A stretch of DNA of 46,363 nt from JAYSFC01 sp041913505 (GTDB lineage Bacteria > Pseudomonadota > Gammaproteobacteria > Burkholderiales > Burkholderiaceae_C). The stretch lies in assembly GCA_041913505.1 (NCBI GenBank), contig JAYSFC010000010.1, forward strand, positions 1 through 46,363, in the 5' to 3' direction. Of this stretch, positions 27,192 to 36,171 are shown piece after piece. Under the pieces are notes generated by a model. It had not been told where the DNA came from, made no database searches, and worked only from the letters and a program-made list of their open reading frames with translations. Position numbers and translations under genes: made by a program. Position 1 is the first letter of the stretch, and each line of letters begins with the position of its first letter.

Positions 27192-28043
27192 ATGCCACGT
27201 ACCACACCCAACCCTTCGACCGAAACGCCTTCGAGCTGTACCGACGCCACCATTGAGGTGACCAAGGGCCAGAGCGTGGCCGTGCGCGTGTACGGCCAGC
27301 GCAAGGAAGGCGCGGCGATGCCGCTCGTGGTGCATTTCCATGGCGGCGCCTTCGTGTCGGGCAACCTCGACAGTGGCCGTGCCGTGGCGGGGCTGTTGCA
27401 GGCCGCGGGCGCGCGCGTGGTGTCGGTAGCGTATCCGCTGTCGCCCGACCATCCGTTCCCGCAGCCGCAAGAGACGGGCTACGCCGTGCTGCAGTGGGCC
27501 TGGCGCCACCGTACCAAGCTCGCGGGCAGCGGTGCGCCCGTGTACCTTGCGGGCGAGGAGGCAGGCGGCAACCTTGCGGCGGGCGTGTGCATGATGGCGC
27601 GCGACCGCTCGCAGCCGCCGATGGCGGGGCTGATCCTGTTGTCGCCGTTGCTCGACCCTTGCGTGGCCACTGCATCGCAGCGTGCGGCTAAGGGCACGCA
27701 GACGGCCTGCAAATGGGCCGAGGGGTGGATGAAATTTCTGCGCTGCGCGCGCGATGCCGAGCACCCCTATGCCGTGCCGGCGGGCGCGCAGCGCCTGACG
27801 GGCCTGCCTCCCACGCTGGTGCTCACGAGCGACAACGACCCGCTGCGCGACGAGGCCCAGGCTTTCGCCGACCGGCTGGAAGCGGCCGGCCTCGAGGTCA
27901 GCCGCCACGTGTTCTCCGCCCAGTCCGGGCAGTGGCCTGACGCCCTGCTGCAGCCCGGCGAGCAGCGCTGCCCCTGCGGCCCGCAGGTGCAGCAGCAGTT
28001 CGAGCGGTTTTTCGAGGCCACCCGATGTCGGGTGGACGAGTGA
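27192..28043 (+). CDS. HSL-type alpha/beta hydrolase, nucleophile Ser replaced
   Basis: A 283-aa protein of the hormone-sensitive-lipase group. The oxyanion motif HGGAF is at residues 50-54 and the YPLSPDHPFP region is typical. The nucleophile elbow, normally GDSAGG, reads GEEAGG, so Glu123 replaces the serine. The acid motif survives (TSDNDPLRDEA), but the His-Gly-Phe motif expected after it is absent (HVFSAQSGQWPDALL). It is therefore probably a pseudoenzyme or uses different chemistry. It is first in the plus-strand efflux cluster, divergent from LysR, and could bind an effector or scaffold. No signal peptide is seen. Confidence 0.8.
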   Translation: MPRTTPNPSTETPSSCTDATIEVTKGQSVAVRVYGQRKEGAAMPLVVHFHGGAFVSGNLDSGRAVAGLLQAAGARVVSVAYPLSPDHPFPQPQETGYAVLQWAWRHRTKLAGSGAPVYLAGEEAGGNLAAGVCMMARDRSQPPMAGLILLSPLLDPCVATASQRAAKGTQTACKWAEGWMKFLRCARDAEHPYAVPAGAQRLTGLPPTLVLTSDNDPLRDEAQAFADRLEAAGLEVSRHVFSAQSGQWPDALLQPGEQRCPCGPQVQQQFERFFEATRCRVDE

Positions 28044-28071
28044 CCCTGGTGTGAAAGGCTGAGCACCAGGG
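28044..28071 (+). terminator. Hairpin after the hydrolase gene
   Basis: CCCTGGTG (28044-28051) pairs perfectly with CACCAGGG (28064-28071), directly after the stop codon; a second hairpin CCACCCG/CGGGTGG overlaps the last codons. There is no T tract, so full termination is unlikely. It may attenuate transcription into the efflux genes or stabilise the mRNA. The remaining ~190 nt to the adaptor gene show no gene. Confidence 0.45.
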
Positions 28072-28265
28072 CGTGCTGACCCCTGCGCTGGTTGGGGTCT
28101 GAGGCCGCGGCCCGTTTCGCCCATGGGCCGATGGGCCTGGTTTTCCGTGTTTGTTTTTTCTGGCAAGGCATGCCGGAGGGCGGAGCTTTGCCCGCGCCCA
28201 GGCGTGCACCCGCGTGCTGCCAAGGATTGGATTGGTTTTCGTACGGATTTTTCAAAGGACTCACC

Positions 28266-29528
28266 ATGAACCCGAATGCTCTTTCGCACTCCCGCCGTCG
28301 CTGGTGGGCCACTGCCGGCGCCGCCGCTGCCGTCATCGCCGTGGGCGGCACGGTGCTGGGCTTGCAGAACTCGCGCGCCGCAGGCGGCGCGGGCGATGCC
28401 GCCCCACCCGCCATGCCCGTGTCCGTGGCGGCCGTGCTGCAGCAGGACATTGCGCTGTGGGACGAATTCTCGGGCCGGCTCGAGGCCGTGCAGCGTGTGG
28501 ACGTGCGTCCACGCGTGGCGGGCGCCGTGCAGTCGGTGCACTTCCGCGAGGGCGCGCTCGTGAAACAGGGCGACCTGCTCTTCACCGTGGACCCTGCGCC
28601 CTACGCGGCCGAAGTCGATCGCGCCGAGGCCCAGGTGGTGGCCGCGCAGGCCCGTGTGTCGTATACGCGCAGCGAGATGGAGCGTGCCACGCGCCTGTGG
28701 GAGGAGCGCGCCATTGCCCAGCGCGAGCATGACGAGCGCCAGAACGCCCAGCGCGAGGCCGATGCCAACCTGCGCGCCGCGCAGGCTGCGCTGCAGACGG
28801 CGCGCCTGAACCTGGGCTACACGCAGGTGCGCGCGCCCATCGCGGGGCGCGTGGGCCGCATCGAGGTCACGCAGGGCAACCTCGTGGCCGCCGGTGCGGG
28901 CGCGCCGGTGCTGACTACGCTGGTGTCGGTGAGCCCGATCTACGCGAGCTTCGATGCCGACGAGCAGGTGGTGGCGCGCGCGCTGCAGGACCTGCCCGGC
29001 GGCGCGAGCGCGCGCGCGGCCATCGACCGCATTCCCGTGCAGATCGGCACCGGCACGTTGGGCGGCACGCCCTACAAGGGCCGGCTGCAACTCATCGACA
29101 ACCTCGTCGATGCCAAGAGCGGCACGGTGCGCGTGCGCGCCGCGTTCGACAACCAGGACGGCGCACTCATGCCCGGCCAGTTCGCGCGCATCCGCATGGG
29201 CCAGGCGCGCAGCACGCAGGCGCTGCTCATCAACGAGCGCGCTGTGGGCACCGACCAGAACAAGAAATACGTGATGGTGGTCGGCGAGGGCAACAAGGCC
29301 GAGTACCGCGAGGTGCAGCTCGGCGCACCGTTCGACGGCCTGCGTGTGGTCACCTCGGGCCTCAAGGCCGGCGAGACCATCGTCGTGAACGGCCTGCAGC
29401 GTGTGCGCCCCGGCGCTGTGGTGGCGCCCCAGGCCGTGCCCATGGCCGCCAAGTCCGAAATTCAGGGCGAGGGCGCGCAAGCGCGCTCTGCCGCCAAGCA
29501 GGCCGCCGAAAAGGCGCCCGCAGCCTAA
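28266..29528 (+). CDS. RND efflux periplasmic adaptor subunit (MexE/AcrA type)
   Basis: A 420-aa membrane-fusion protein. A single N-terminal hydrophobic segment (about residues 13-35) has no lipobox cysteine, so it is membrane-anchored or exported. The lipoyl half-motifs (VDVRPRVAGAVQSVHFREGALVKQGDLLFTVDP and LGYTQVRAPIAGRVGRIEVTQGNLV) flank an alpha-hairpin coiled coil (about 95-165), followed by beta-barrel and membrane-proximal domains. It links the inner-membrane pump to the outer-membrane channel. The pump gene begins 12 nt downstream. Confidence 0.94.
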   Translation: MNPNALSHSRRRWWATAGAAAAVIAVGGTVLGLQNSRAAGGAGDAAPPAMPVSVAAVLQQDIALWDEFSGRLEAVQRVDVRPRVAGAVQSVHFREGALVKQGDLLFTVDPAPYAAEVDRAEAQVVAAQARVSYTRSEMERATRLWEERAIAQREHDERQNAQREADANLRAAQAALQTARLNLGYTQVRAPIAGRVGRIEVTQGNLVAAGAGAPVLTTLVSVSPIYASFDADEQVVARALQDLPGGASARAAIDRIPVQIGTGTLGGTPYKGRLQLIDNLVDAKSGTVRVRAAFDNQDGALMPGQFARIRMGQARSTQALLINERAVGTDQNKKYVMVVGEGNKAEYREVQLGAPFDGLRVVTSGLKAGETIVVNGLQRVRPGAVVAPQAVPMAAKSEIQGEGAQARSAAKQAAEKAPAA

Positions 29529-29540
29529 GGGTTCCCCATC

Positions 29541-32500
29541 ATGAATCTCTCCCGCTTCTTCATCGACCGCCCCATCTTCGCCGGGGTGCTGTCGGTGCTC
29601 ATCTTTTTGTCGGGGCTCATCGCCATGCGGGCGCTGCCGATCTCGGAGTACCCCGAGGTCGCGCCGCCCTCGGTGGTGGTGCGCGCGCAGTACCCGGGCG
29701 CGAGCCCCAAGGTGATCGCCGAGACCGTGGCCACGCCGCTTGAGGAGTCGATCAACGGTGTGGAAGGCATGCTCTACATGGGGAGCCAGGCCACGACCGA
29801 CGGCGTGATGACGCTCACCGTCACCTTCAAGCTCGGCACGGACCCCGACAAGGCGCAGCAGCTCGTGCAGAACCGCGTTTCGCAGGCCGAGCCGCGCCTG
29901 CCCGAGGAGGTGCGCCGCCTGGGCGTCACCACCGTCAAGAGCGCGCCCGACCTGACCATGGTGGTTCACCTCGTGTCGCCCAACCAGCGCTACGGCATCG
30001 ACTACCTGCGCAACTACGCCGTGCTTAACGTGAAGGACCGCCTTGCGCGCATCCAGGGCGTGGGCCAGGTGCAGATCTTCGGCGGCGGTGACTATTCCAT
30101 GCGCGTGTGGCTCGACCCGCAGAAGGTCGCGCAGCGCGGCCTCTCGGCCAGCGACGTGGTGGCCGCCATCCGCAGCCAGAACGTGCAGGCCGCGGCCGGC
30201 GTGGTGGGTGCATCGCCCGGCGTTCCAGGCGTGGACATGCAGCTGTCGATCAACGCACAGGGCCGGCTCAAGACCGAGGAGGAGTTTGGCGACATCATCG
30301 TCAAGACCGGCACCGACGGCGCGGTGACGCGCCTGCGCGACATCGCGCGCCTGGAGCTGGGCGCGGCAGACTACTCACTGCGCTCGCTGCTCAACAACGA
30401 CCCGGCCGTGGGCATGGGCGTGTTCCAGGCCCCGGGCTCGAACGCGCTTGAGATCTCGGCCAACGTGCGCAAGGTGATGGCGGAGATCCAGAAGACCATG
30501 CCCGAGGGCGTGGAGTACCGCATCGCCTACGACCCCACGCAGTTCGTGCGCGCCTCCATCAAGTCGGTGATCCAGACGCTGCTCGAGGCCATCGCGCTCG
30601 TGGTGCTTGTGGTGATCCTGTTCCTGCAGACCTGGCGCGCCTCCATCATCCCGCTGCTGGCCGTGCCGGTGTCGGTGGTGGGCACGTTCGCCGTGCTGCA
30701 CCTGCTGGGCTTCTCGATCAATGCGCTGTCGCTCTTCGGCCTGGTGCTGGCCATCGGCATCGTGGTGGACGACGCCATCGTCGTCGTGGAGAACGTGGAG
30801 CGCAACATCGCGTCGGGCCTGTCCCCGCGTGACGCCACCTACCGCGCCATGCGCGAGGTGTCGGGCCCCATCATCGCCATCGCGCTGGTGCTCGTGGCCG
30901 TGTTCGTGCCGCTGGCCTTCATCAGCGGGCTCACGGGCCAGTTCTACCGCCAGTTCGCGGTGACCATCGCGATCTCCACCGTGATCTCGGCGATCAACTC
31001 GCTCACGCTGTCGCCCGCGCTGAGCGCCATGCTGCTCAAGGGGCACGACGCGCCCAAGGATGCGCTCACGCGCGGCATGGACCGCGTGCTGGGCGGGTTC
31101 TTCCGCCGCTTCAACAGCGTCTTCCACCGCGGTTCCGAAGCCTACAGCGGCGGCGTGCGCGGCGTGATCGGGCGCAAGGCGCTCATGCTCGTGGTCTACC
31201 TCGCGCTCGTGGGCCTGACCTGGGGCCTGTTCAAGGCCGTGCCGGGTGGCTTCGTGCCCGCGCAGGACAAGCAGTACCTGATCGGCTTCGCACAGCTGCC
31301 TGACGGCGCCACACTGGACCGCACCGAAGAGGTGATTCACCGCATGGGCGAGCTCACGCGCAAGAACCCCAATGTGGAGGATGCGATCGCGTTTCCGGGG
31401 TTGTCGATCAACGGCTTCACGAACAGCTCCAACTCGGGCATCGTGTTCGTCACGCTCAAGCCCTTCGCCGAGCGCACGCGCGCCGACCAGAGCGGCGCTG
31501 CCGTGGCCGGTCAGCTCAACCAGGCCTATGGCAGCATCCAGGACGCCTTCATCGCCATGTTCCCGCCGCCGCCGGTGGCGGGGCTGGGCACCACGGGCGG
31601 CTTCAAGCTGCAGATCGAAGACCGCGCCTCCCTGGGCTACGAGGCCATGGACGCGGCCGTGAAGGCCTTCATGGCCAAGGCCTACCAGACGCCCGAGCTG
31701 GCCGGCCTGTTCACGAGCTGGCAGGTGAACGTGCCGCAACTCTACGCCGCCATCGACCGCACCAAGGCGCGCCAGCTTGGCGTACCCGTGACCGACGTGT
31801 TCGACACGCTGCAGATCTACCTGGGCAGCCTCTACGCGAACGACTTCAACCAGTTCGGCCGTACCTATAGCGTGCGCGTGCAAGCCGACGCGCCGTACCG
31901 TGCGCGCGCCGAGGACGTGGGCCTGCTCAAGGTGCGCTCCGCCACGGGCGAGATGGTGCCGCTGTCGGCGCTCTTGAAGATGGAGCCCAGCTTCGGCCCC
32001 GAGCGAGCCATGCGCTACAACGGGTATCTGGCGGCCGACGTGAACGGCGGCCCCGCGCCCGGCTACTCGTCGGGCCAGGCCCAGGCCGCCATCGAGCGCA
32101 TCGCAGCCGAGACGCTGCCGCCTGGCATCTCGTTCGAGTGGACGGAGCTGACCTACCAGGAAATCCTCGCAGGCAACTCGGCCGTGCTCGTGTTCCCCAT
32201 CGCCATCCTGCTGGTGTTCCTGGTGCTGGCCGCGCAGTACGAAAGCCTCACGCTGCCCATTGCCATCATCCTCATCGTGCCCATGGGCCTGCTGGCCGCC
32301 ATGACGGGCGTGTGGCTCTCGCACGGCGACAACAACGTGTTCACGCAGATCGGGCTCATCGTGCTCGTGGGGTTGTCGGCCAAGAACGCCATCCTGATCG
32401 TGGAATTTGCGCGCGAGCTCGAGTTCGCCGGGCGCAGCCCCGTGCAGGCCGCCATCGAGGCGAGCCGCCTGCGCCTGCGCCCCATCCTCATGACCTCGCT

Positions 32501-32777
32501 GGCCTTCGTGATGGGCGTGTTGCCGCTCGTGCTTTCCACGGGCGCGGGATCGGAAATGCGCAGTGCCATGGGCGTGGCCGTGTTCGCCGGGATGATCGGT
32601 GTGACGGCCTTCGGCCTGTTCCTCACGCCCGTGTTCTACGTGGCGCTGCGCCGCTTGGCAGGCAACCGGCCACTGGCGCACCACGGCGCGGCGCATGCAC
32701 CGCAGGTGGCGTCGCCGGGCCATGCCTCGGGCGGCGGCCAGCCGCTGCTGGCCGCCCCGCGTGACAACGCCGAATGA
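29541..32777 (+). CDS. RND multidrug efflux pump, HAE1 (MexF-like)
   Basis: A 1078-aa inner-membrane proton-driven transporter with 12 predicted transmembrane helices and two large periplasmic loops. MNLSRFFIDRPIFAGVLSVLIFLSGLIAMRALPISEYPEVAPP is the HAE1 opening. The paired aspartates in LVLAIGIVVDDAIVVVENVERN (TM4) form the proton relay with a Lys in TM10 (VGLSAKNAILIVEFARE). FIxGLTGQFYRQFAVTIAIS is a family signature. The C-terminal ~45 residues are a His/Ala/Gly-rich cytoplasmic tail. MexF-like pumps export amphiphilic drugs such as chloramphenicol and quinolones; the substrate here is unproven. It starts 12 nt after the adaptor gene. Confidence 0.96.
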   Translation: MNLSRFFIDRPIFAGVLSVLIFLSGLIAMRALPISEYPEVAPPSVVVRAQYPGASPKVIAETVATPLEESINGVEGMLYMGSQATTDGVMTLTVTFKLGTDPDKAQQLVQNRVSQAEPRLPEEVRRLGVTTVKSAPDLTMVVHLVSPNQRYGIDYLRNYAVLNVKDRLARIQGVGQVQIFGGGDYSMRVWLDPQKVAQRGLSASDVVAAIRSQNVQAAAGVVGASPGVPGVDMQLSINAQGRLKTEEEFGDIIVKTGTDGAVTRLRDIARLELGAADYSLRSLLNNDPAVGMGVFQAPGSNALEISANVRKVMAEIQKTMPEGVEYRIAYDPTQFVRASIKSVIQTLLEAIALVVLVVILFLQTWRASIIPLLAVPVSVVGTFAVLHLLGFSINALSLFGLVLAIGIVVDDAIVVVENVERNIASGLSPRDATYRAMREVSGPIIAIALVLVAVFVPLAFISGLTGQFYRQFAVTIAISTVISAINSLTLSPALSAMLLKGHDAPKDALTRGMDRVLGGFFRRFNSVFHRGSEAYSGGVRGVIGRKALMLVVYLALVGLTWGLFKAVPGGFVPAQDKQYLIGFAQLPDGATLDRTEEVIHRMGELTRKNPNVEDAIAFPGLSINGFTNSSNSGIVFVTLKPFAERTRADQSGAAVAGQLNQAYGSIQDAFIAMFPPPPVAGLGTTGGFKLQIEDRASLGYEAMDAAVKAFMAKAYQTPELAGLFTSWQVNVPQLYAAIDRTKARQLGVPVTDVFDTLQIYLGSLYANDFNQFGRTYSVRVQADAPYRARAEDVGLLKVRSATGEMVPLSALLKMEPSFGPERAMRYNGYLAADVNGGPAPGYSSGQAQAAIERIAAETLPPGISFEWTELTYQEILAGNSAVLVFPIAILLVFLVLAAQYESLTLPIAIILIVPMGLLAAMTGVWLSHGDNNVFTQIGLIVLVGLSAKNAILIVEFARELEFAGRSPVQAAIEASRLRLRPILMTSLAFVMGVLPLVLSTGAGSEMRSAMGVAVFAGMIGVTAFGLFLTPVFYVALRRLAGNRPLAHHGAAHAPQVASPGHASGGGQPLLAAPRDNAE

Positions 32778-32792
32778 AATGGGAGAAACACC

Positions 32793-34241
32793 ATGACGAA
32801 CCGATTTTTCTCGCTGATTACCCCGCTGGCTGCGGCGCTGGCCCTGGCGGGCTGCATGACCCAGCCCCTGGCGCCGCCCGACGCCCACGCCGGCGTGCCC
32901 GTGCCCGTGGCTTTTGGCACAGCCGGGCTGGCCGACGGCCAGTTGCCCGCGCCATGGACCGTGGCCCCGCCCGCCGAGACCCAGCCGCGCGGTGCGTGGT
33001 GGCTCGCGTTCCAGGACCCCACGCTCGATGCGCTCGTGGAGCGCGCCAGCGCGGGCAACACCAGCATCCAGCAGGCGGCGGCGCGCCTGGCCGAGGCGCG
33101 CGCACTGCTGCGCTCGGCCGATGCAAACCGCTCCGTGCAGGTAGGTGCCCAGGGCGGTGTGGCGCGCCAGGCGGGAGCGAACACGGTGGGCGGCGCCACG
33201 CCAAGTACGCTGGCCACGGCGGGGCTCAACGTGTCCTATGAGCTCGACCTGTTCGGCCGCCTGTCGCAGGCCAGCGATGCAGCGCGGCTCGATGCGCAGG
33301 CGCAGGCCGCGCTGCTGCAGAGCACCAGGCTTCTGGTGCAGGCCGACGTAGCCCAGGCCTACCTGCAGTTGCGTGCGGTGCAGGCCGAGCGCGTGCTGGT
33401 GGATGAAAGCCTGGCCGCCTACCGCGACACGCTGCGGCTCACGCAGCGGCGCTACCAGGCCGGCGACGTGGCCGAGCTCGACCTGGCGCGCGTGCAGACC
33501 GAGGTGGCGTCCACCGAATCCGACGCGCTGGCCCTGGTGCGCGAGGAACAGACGCTGACCCACGCCATCGCCGTGCTGGTGGGCGAGGTGGCCAGCGGCT
33601 TTACCGTGCCGGCCGCCAGCACCGATGCCGCGCTGCCCGTGGTCCCGCCCTGCGTGCCCGGTACGGTGCTCGCGCGCCGGCCCGATGTGGCGGCCGCGCA
33701 GGCAGCCGTGCTGGCGGCGCAGGCACGCGTGGGCGTGGCACAGGCCGCGTGGTTCCCGGCCATCACGCTCACGGGCAGTGGGGGCTACGCATCGCCTGAG
33801 CTGTCCGACCTGTTCAAGTGGTCGGCACGCGCCTGGAGCGCGGCCGCGCTGCTGTCCCTGCCGGTCTTCGACGGCGGGCGGCGTGAGGCTGGCGTGCAGG
33901 GCGCGCAGGCCCGGCTCGACGCGGCCCTGGCCGTGCAACGGGGCCAGGTGCTCACGGCGTTGCGCGAAGTGGAGGATCAGCTCAGCGCGTTGCGCCTGCT
34001 GGCAGGCCAGGCCGAGGCGCAGGACCGCGCCGTGGCCTCGGCACGGCGCGCCACGCAGCTCTCGGATACACGCTACCGCAACGGCCTTGTGAGCCAGCTG
34101 GAATTGCTGGACGCGCGCCGCAGCGAACTGCGCAACCGCCGCCAGGCGCTGCAGGTGCGCACGGCGCAGTACCAGGCCACGGTGGGGCTGATCCGCGCGC
34201 TGGGCGGCGGCTGGGGCGAGGGGGCCGCCACGGCGGGATAG
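32793..34241 (+). CDS. Outer-membrane efflux lipoprotein (OprN/NodT family)
   Basis: A 482-aa TolC-like channel subunit. The signal peptide ends in lipobox LALAGC with Cys21, the lipidation site. Two repeats of the outer-membrane efflux domain follow (about 75-270 and 285-475), with typical phrases WWLAFQDPTLDALVERA, ARRPDVAAAQAAVLAAQARVGVAQAAWFPAITLTGSGGY and LLDARRSELRNRRQAL. It starts 15 nt after the pump stop with GGGAG upstream, completing the tripartite system. Confidence 0.95.
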   Translation: MTNRFFSLITPLAAALALAGCMTQPLAPPDAHAGVPVPVAFGTAGLADGQLPAPWTVAPPAETQPRGAWWLAFQDPTLDALVERASAGNTSIQQAAARLAEARALLRSADANRSVQVGAQGGVARQAGANTVGGATPSTLATAGLNVSYELDLFGRLSQASDAARLDAQAQAALLQSTRLLVQADVAQAYLQLRAVQAERVLVDESLAAYRDTLRLTQRRYQAGDVAELDLARVQTEVASTESDALALVREEQTLTHAIAVLVGEVASGFTVPAASTDAALPVVPPCVPGTVLARRPDVAAAQAAVLAAQARVGVAQAAWFPAITLTGSGGYASPELSDLFKWSARAWSAAALLSLPVFDGGRREAGVQGAQARLDAALAVQRGQVLTALREVEDQLSALRLLAGQAEAQDRAVASARRATQLSDTRYRNGLVSQLELLDARRSELRNRRQALQVRTAQYQATVGLIRALGGGWGEGAATAG

Positions 34242-34318
34242 CCCCGGACCTGCGAAGGGGTGAAGGCGCGTCTATAGTGCCTGCGCACCCTCCGACAACC
34301 CTTTCTTCGCACATTCCC

Positions 34319-35755
34319 ATGAGCTATCCCGACACCCGCCTCTTCATCGCTGGCCAATGGCAGGACGCCGCCGACGGCAAGACCCTGGCCGTCTTCAACC
34401 CCGCCACGGGCCGCGAGATCGGCCGCGTGGCCCATGCGGGCATCGCCGACCTGGACCGCGCGCTCGCGGCCGCGCAGCAGGGCTTCCTGGCCTGGCGCGA
34501 CATTCCTGCCTTCGAGCGCGCCAAGACCCTGCGCCGCGCGGCCGCGCTGCTGCGCGAGCGCGTGGACGCCATCGCGCCGCTGCTCACGCAGGAGCAGGGC
34601 AAGCCCCTGGCCGAGGCGCGCATGGAGACCTTGTTCGCGGCCGACATCATCGAGTGGGCGGCCGACGAGGGCCAGCGCGTGTACGGCCGCATCGTGCCGT
34701 CGCGCAACCCGGCCGCGCGCCAGATGGTGGTGAAGGACCCCGTGGGGCCCGTTGCCGCGTTCACGCCCTGGAACTTCCCGATCAACCAGGTGGTGCGCAA
34801 GATGGCGGCCGCGCTTGCGGCGGGCTGCTCCATCCTCGTGAAGGCGCCCGAGGAAACGCCCGCGAGCCCGGCCGAACTGGTACGCGCGTTCGCCGACGCG
34901 GGCGTGCCCGCCGGTACCGTGGGCCTGGTCTATGGCGACCCGGCCCAGATCTCGTCGTACCTGATTCCGCACCCCGTGATCCGCAAGGTCACGTTCACGG
35001 GCTCCACGCCCGTGGGCAAGCAGCTCGCGGCCCTGGCGGGCCAGCACATGAAGCGCGTGACCATGGAGCTGGGCGGTCATGCGCCCGTGATCGTGGCCGA
35101 GGACGCCGACCTGGAGCTGGCCATCAAGGTGGCGGGCGGCGCCAAGTTCCGCAACGCGGGCCAAGTCTGCATCTCGCCCACGCGCTTCCTGGTGCACGAG
35201 AGCATCCGCGCCGACTTCGTGGCCGCGCTCGCGCGCCATGCGCAGGGCCTGAAGGTGGGCGATGGTCTGACCGAGGGCACGCAGATGGGCCCGCTGGCCA
35301 ATCCGCGCCGCGTCACGGCCATCACCGAGATGCTGCGCGACGCCGTGGCCCAGGGCGCCACGGTGGCGGCAGGTGGTGAGCGCCTTGGTGGCGAGGGCAA
35401 CTTCTTCGCCCCCACGGTCATCGACGACGTGCCGCTCTCGGCCCGCATCTTCAACGACGAGCCCTTCGGCCCCGTGGCCGCCGTGCGCGGCTTTCGCACC
35501 ATGGAGGAGGCCGTGGCCGAGGCCAACCGGCTGCCCTTCGGCCTGGCGGGCTATGCGTTCACGCGCTCGCTGCAGCACGCGCACCTGCTGTCGCAGCGGC
35601 TCGAGGTGGGCATGCTGTGGATCAACCAGCCCGCCGCGCCCATGCCCGAGTTGCCGTTTGGCGGGATCAAGGACTCGGGCTACGGCTCCGAGGGTGGGCC
35701 GGAGGCACTGGAGGCCTGCCTGAACACGCGGCTGGTGTCCGTCCTCAACGTATAA
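34319..35755 (+). CDS. NAD(P)-dependent aldehyde (succinate-semialdehyde-type) dehydrogenase
   Basis: A 478-aa aldehyde dehydrogenase. FTPWNFPINQ and the GST motif FTGSTPVGKQ mark the nucleotide site, Glu250 in VTMELGGHAP is the general base, and Cys284 in GQVCISPTRF is the catalytic thiol. The sequence style is close to succinate-semialdehyde dehydrogenases (GabD/Sad), though glutarate or other semialdehydes are possible and the cofactor preference cannot be read. No gabT or transporter is adjacent, so the pathway is unclear. It ends at a hairpin shared with the convergent DUF2798 gene. Confidence 0.88.
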   Translation: MSYPDTRLFIAGQWQDAADGKTLAVFNPATGREIGRVAHAGIADLDRALAAAQQGFLAWRDIPAFERAKTLRRAAALLRERVDAIAPLLTQEQGKPLAEARMETLFAADIIEWAADEGQRVYGRIVPSRNPAARQMVVKDPVGPVAAFTPWNFPINQVVRKMAAALAAGCSILVKAPEETPASPAELVRAFADAGVPAGTVGLVYGDPAQISSYLIPHPVIRKVTFTGSTPVGKQLAALAGQHMKRVTMELGGHAPVIVAEDADLELAIKVAGGAKFRNAGQVCISPTRFLVHESIRADFVAALARHAQGLKVGDGLTEGTQMGPLANPRRVTAITEMLRDAVAQGATVAAGGERLGGEGNFFAPTVIDDVPLSARIFNDEPFGPVAAVRGFRTMEEAVAEANRLPFGLAGYAFTRSLQHAHLLSQRLEVGMLWINQPAAPMPELPFGGIKDSGYGSEGGPEALEACLNTRLVSVLNV

Positions 35756-35767
35756 GGCATGTGCGGG

Positions 35768-35790
35768 GCGCCCCAGCGCGGCCGGGGCGC
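35768..35790. terminator. Hairpin between convergent genes
   Basis: GCGCCCC (35768-35774) pairs with GGGGCGC (35784-35790) in the 35-nt gap between the aldehyde dehydrogenase and the convergent DUF2798 gene. It could terminate in both directions. No T tract is present. Confidence 0.45.
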
Positions 35791-36045
35791 TCAGCCGTGC
35801 ACCGTGGCCGCCACCAGGCGTGCCACCACGGGTCGTACCAGTAGAACGCAGCCAAAGGCCACGGGCATGGCGAGCAGGTAGGCGTTCAGCACGCGTTGGG
35901 CGTAGCCCGCGCCCAGGCCCGTGCCGGCGGCCACGATGACCCCACACATGAGAAAGGCCATGATGCCCGCCATGTAGAACGCGAAGACGATGGCGGTATA
36001 GCGGCGGGGCAGCTTGCGACGGGTCGGTGGGGTTGGAGTCGTCAT
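35791..36045 (-). CDS. DUF2798 small membrane protein
   Basis: An 84-aa protein with a basic N-terminus (TRRKLPRRY) and two predicted transmembrane helices (IVFAFYMAGIMAFLMCGVIVAA and an AYLLAMPVAFGCVLLVRPVVA segment), the size and layout of DUF2798. Function is unknown. It is divergent from a LysR-type regulator that probably controls it. The ATG at 36045 is preferred; a longer frame from a GTG at 36078 is possible. Confidence 0.8.
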   Translation of the reverse strand: MTTPTPPTRRKLPRRYTAIVFAFYMAGIMAFLMCGVIVAAGTGLGAGYAQRVLNAYLLAMPVAFGCVLLVRPVVARLVAATVHG

Positions 36046-36142
36046 GGGTAGTGCTTTGCAAAAAGGAATGAGCGGCACTGTACGCAGCCCCGCCCCCCGC
36101 CGGTAGAGGATGGCAGCTTCGAGGACTCATAAGACCTGCTTA

Positions 36143-36166
36143 CGAATGTGTTTGAAGATACATTCG
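36143..36166. promoter_or_regulatory. Candidate LysR operator near its own start
   Basis: CGAATGT-N10-ACATTCG, a perfect 7-bp inverted repeat, ends 5 nt before the ATG of the LysR gene at 36172 and lies within the divergent region with the DUF2798 gene. The location suggests autorepression, since a bound regulator would block transcription or translation start. Confidence 0.45.
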
Positions 36167-36171
36167 CCGGT

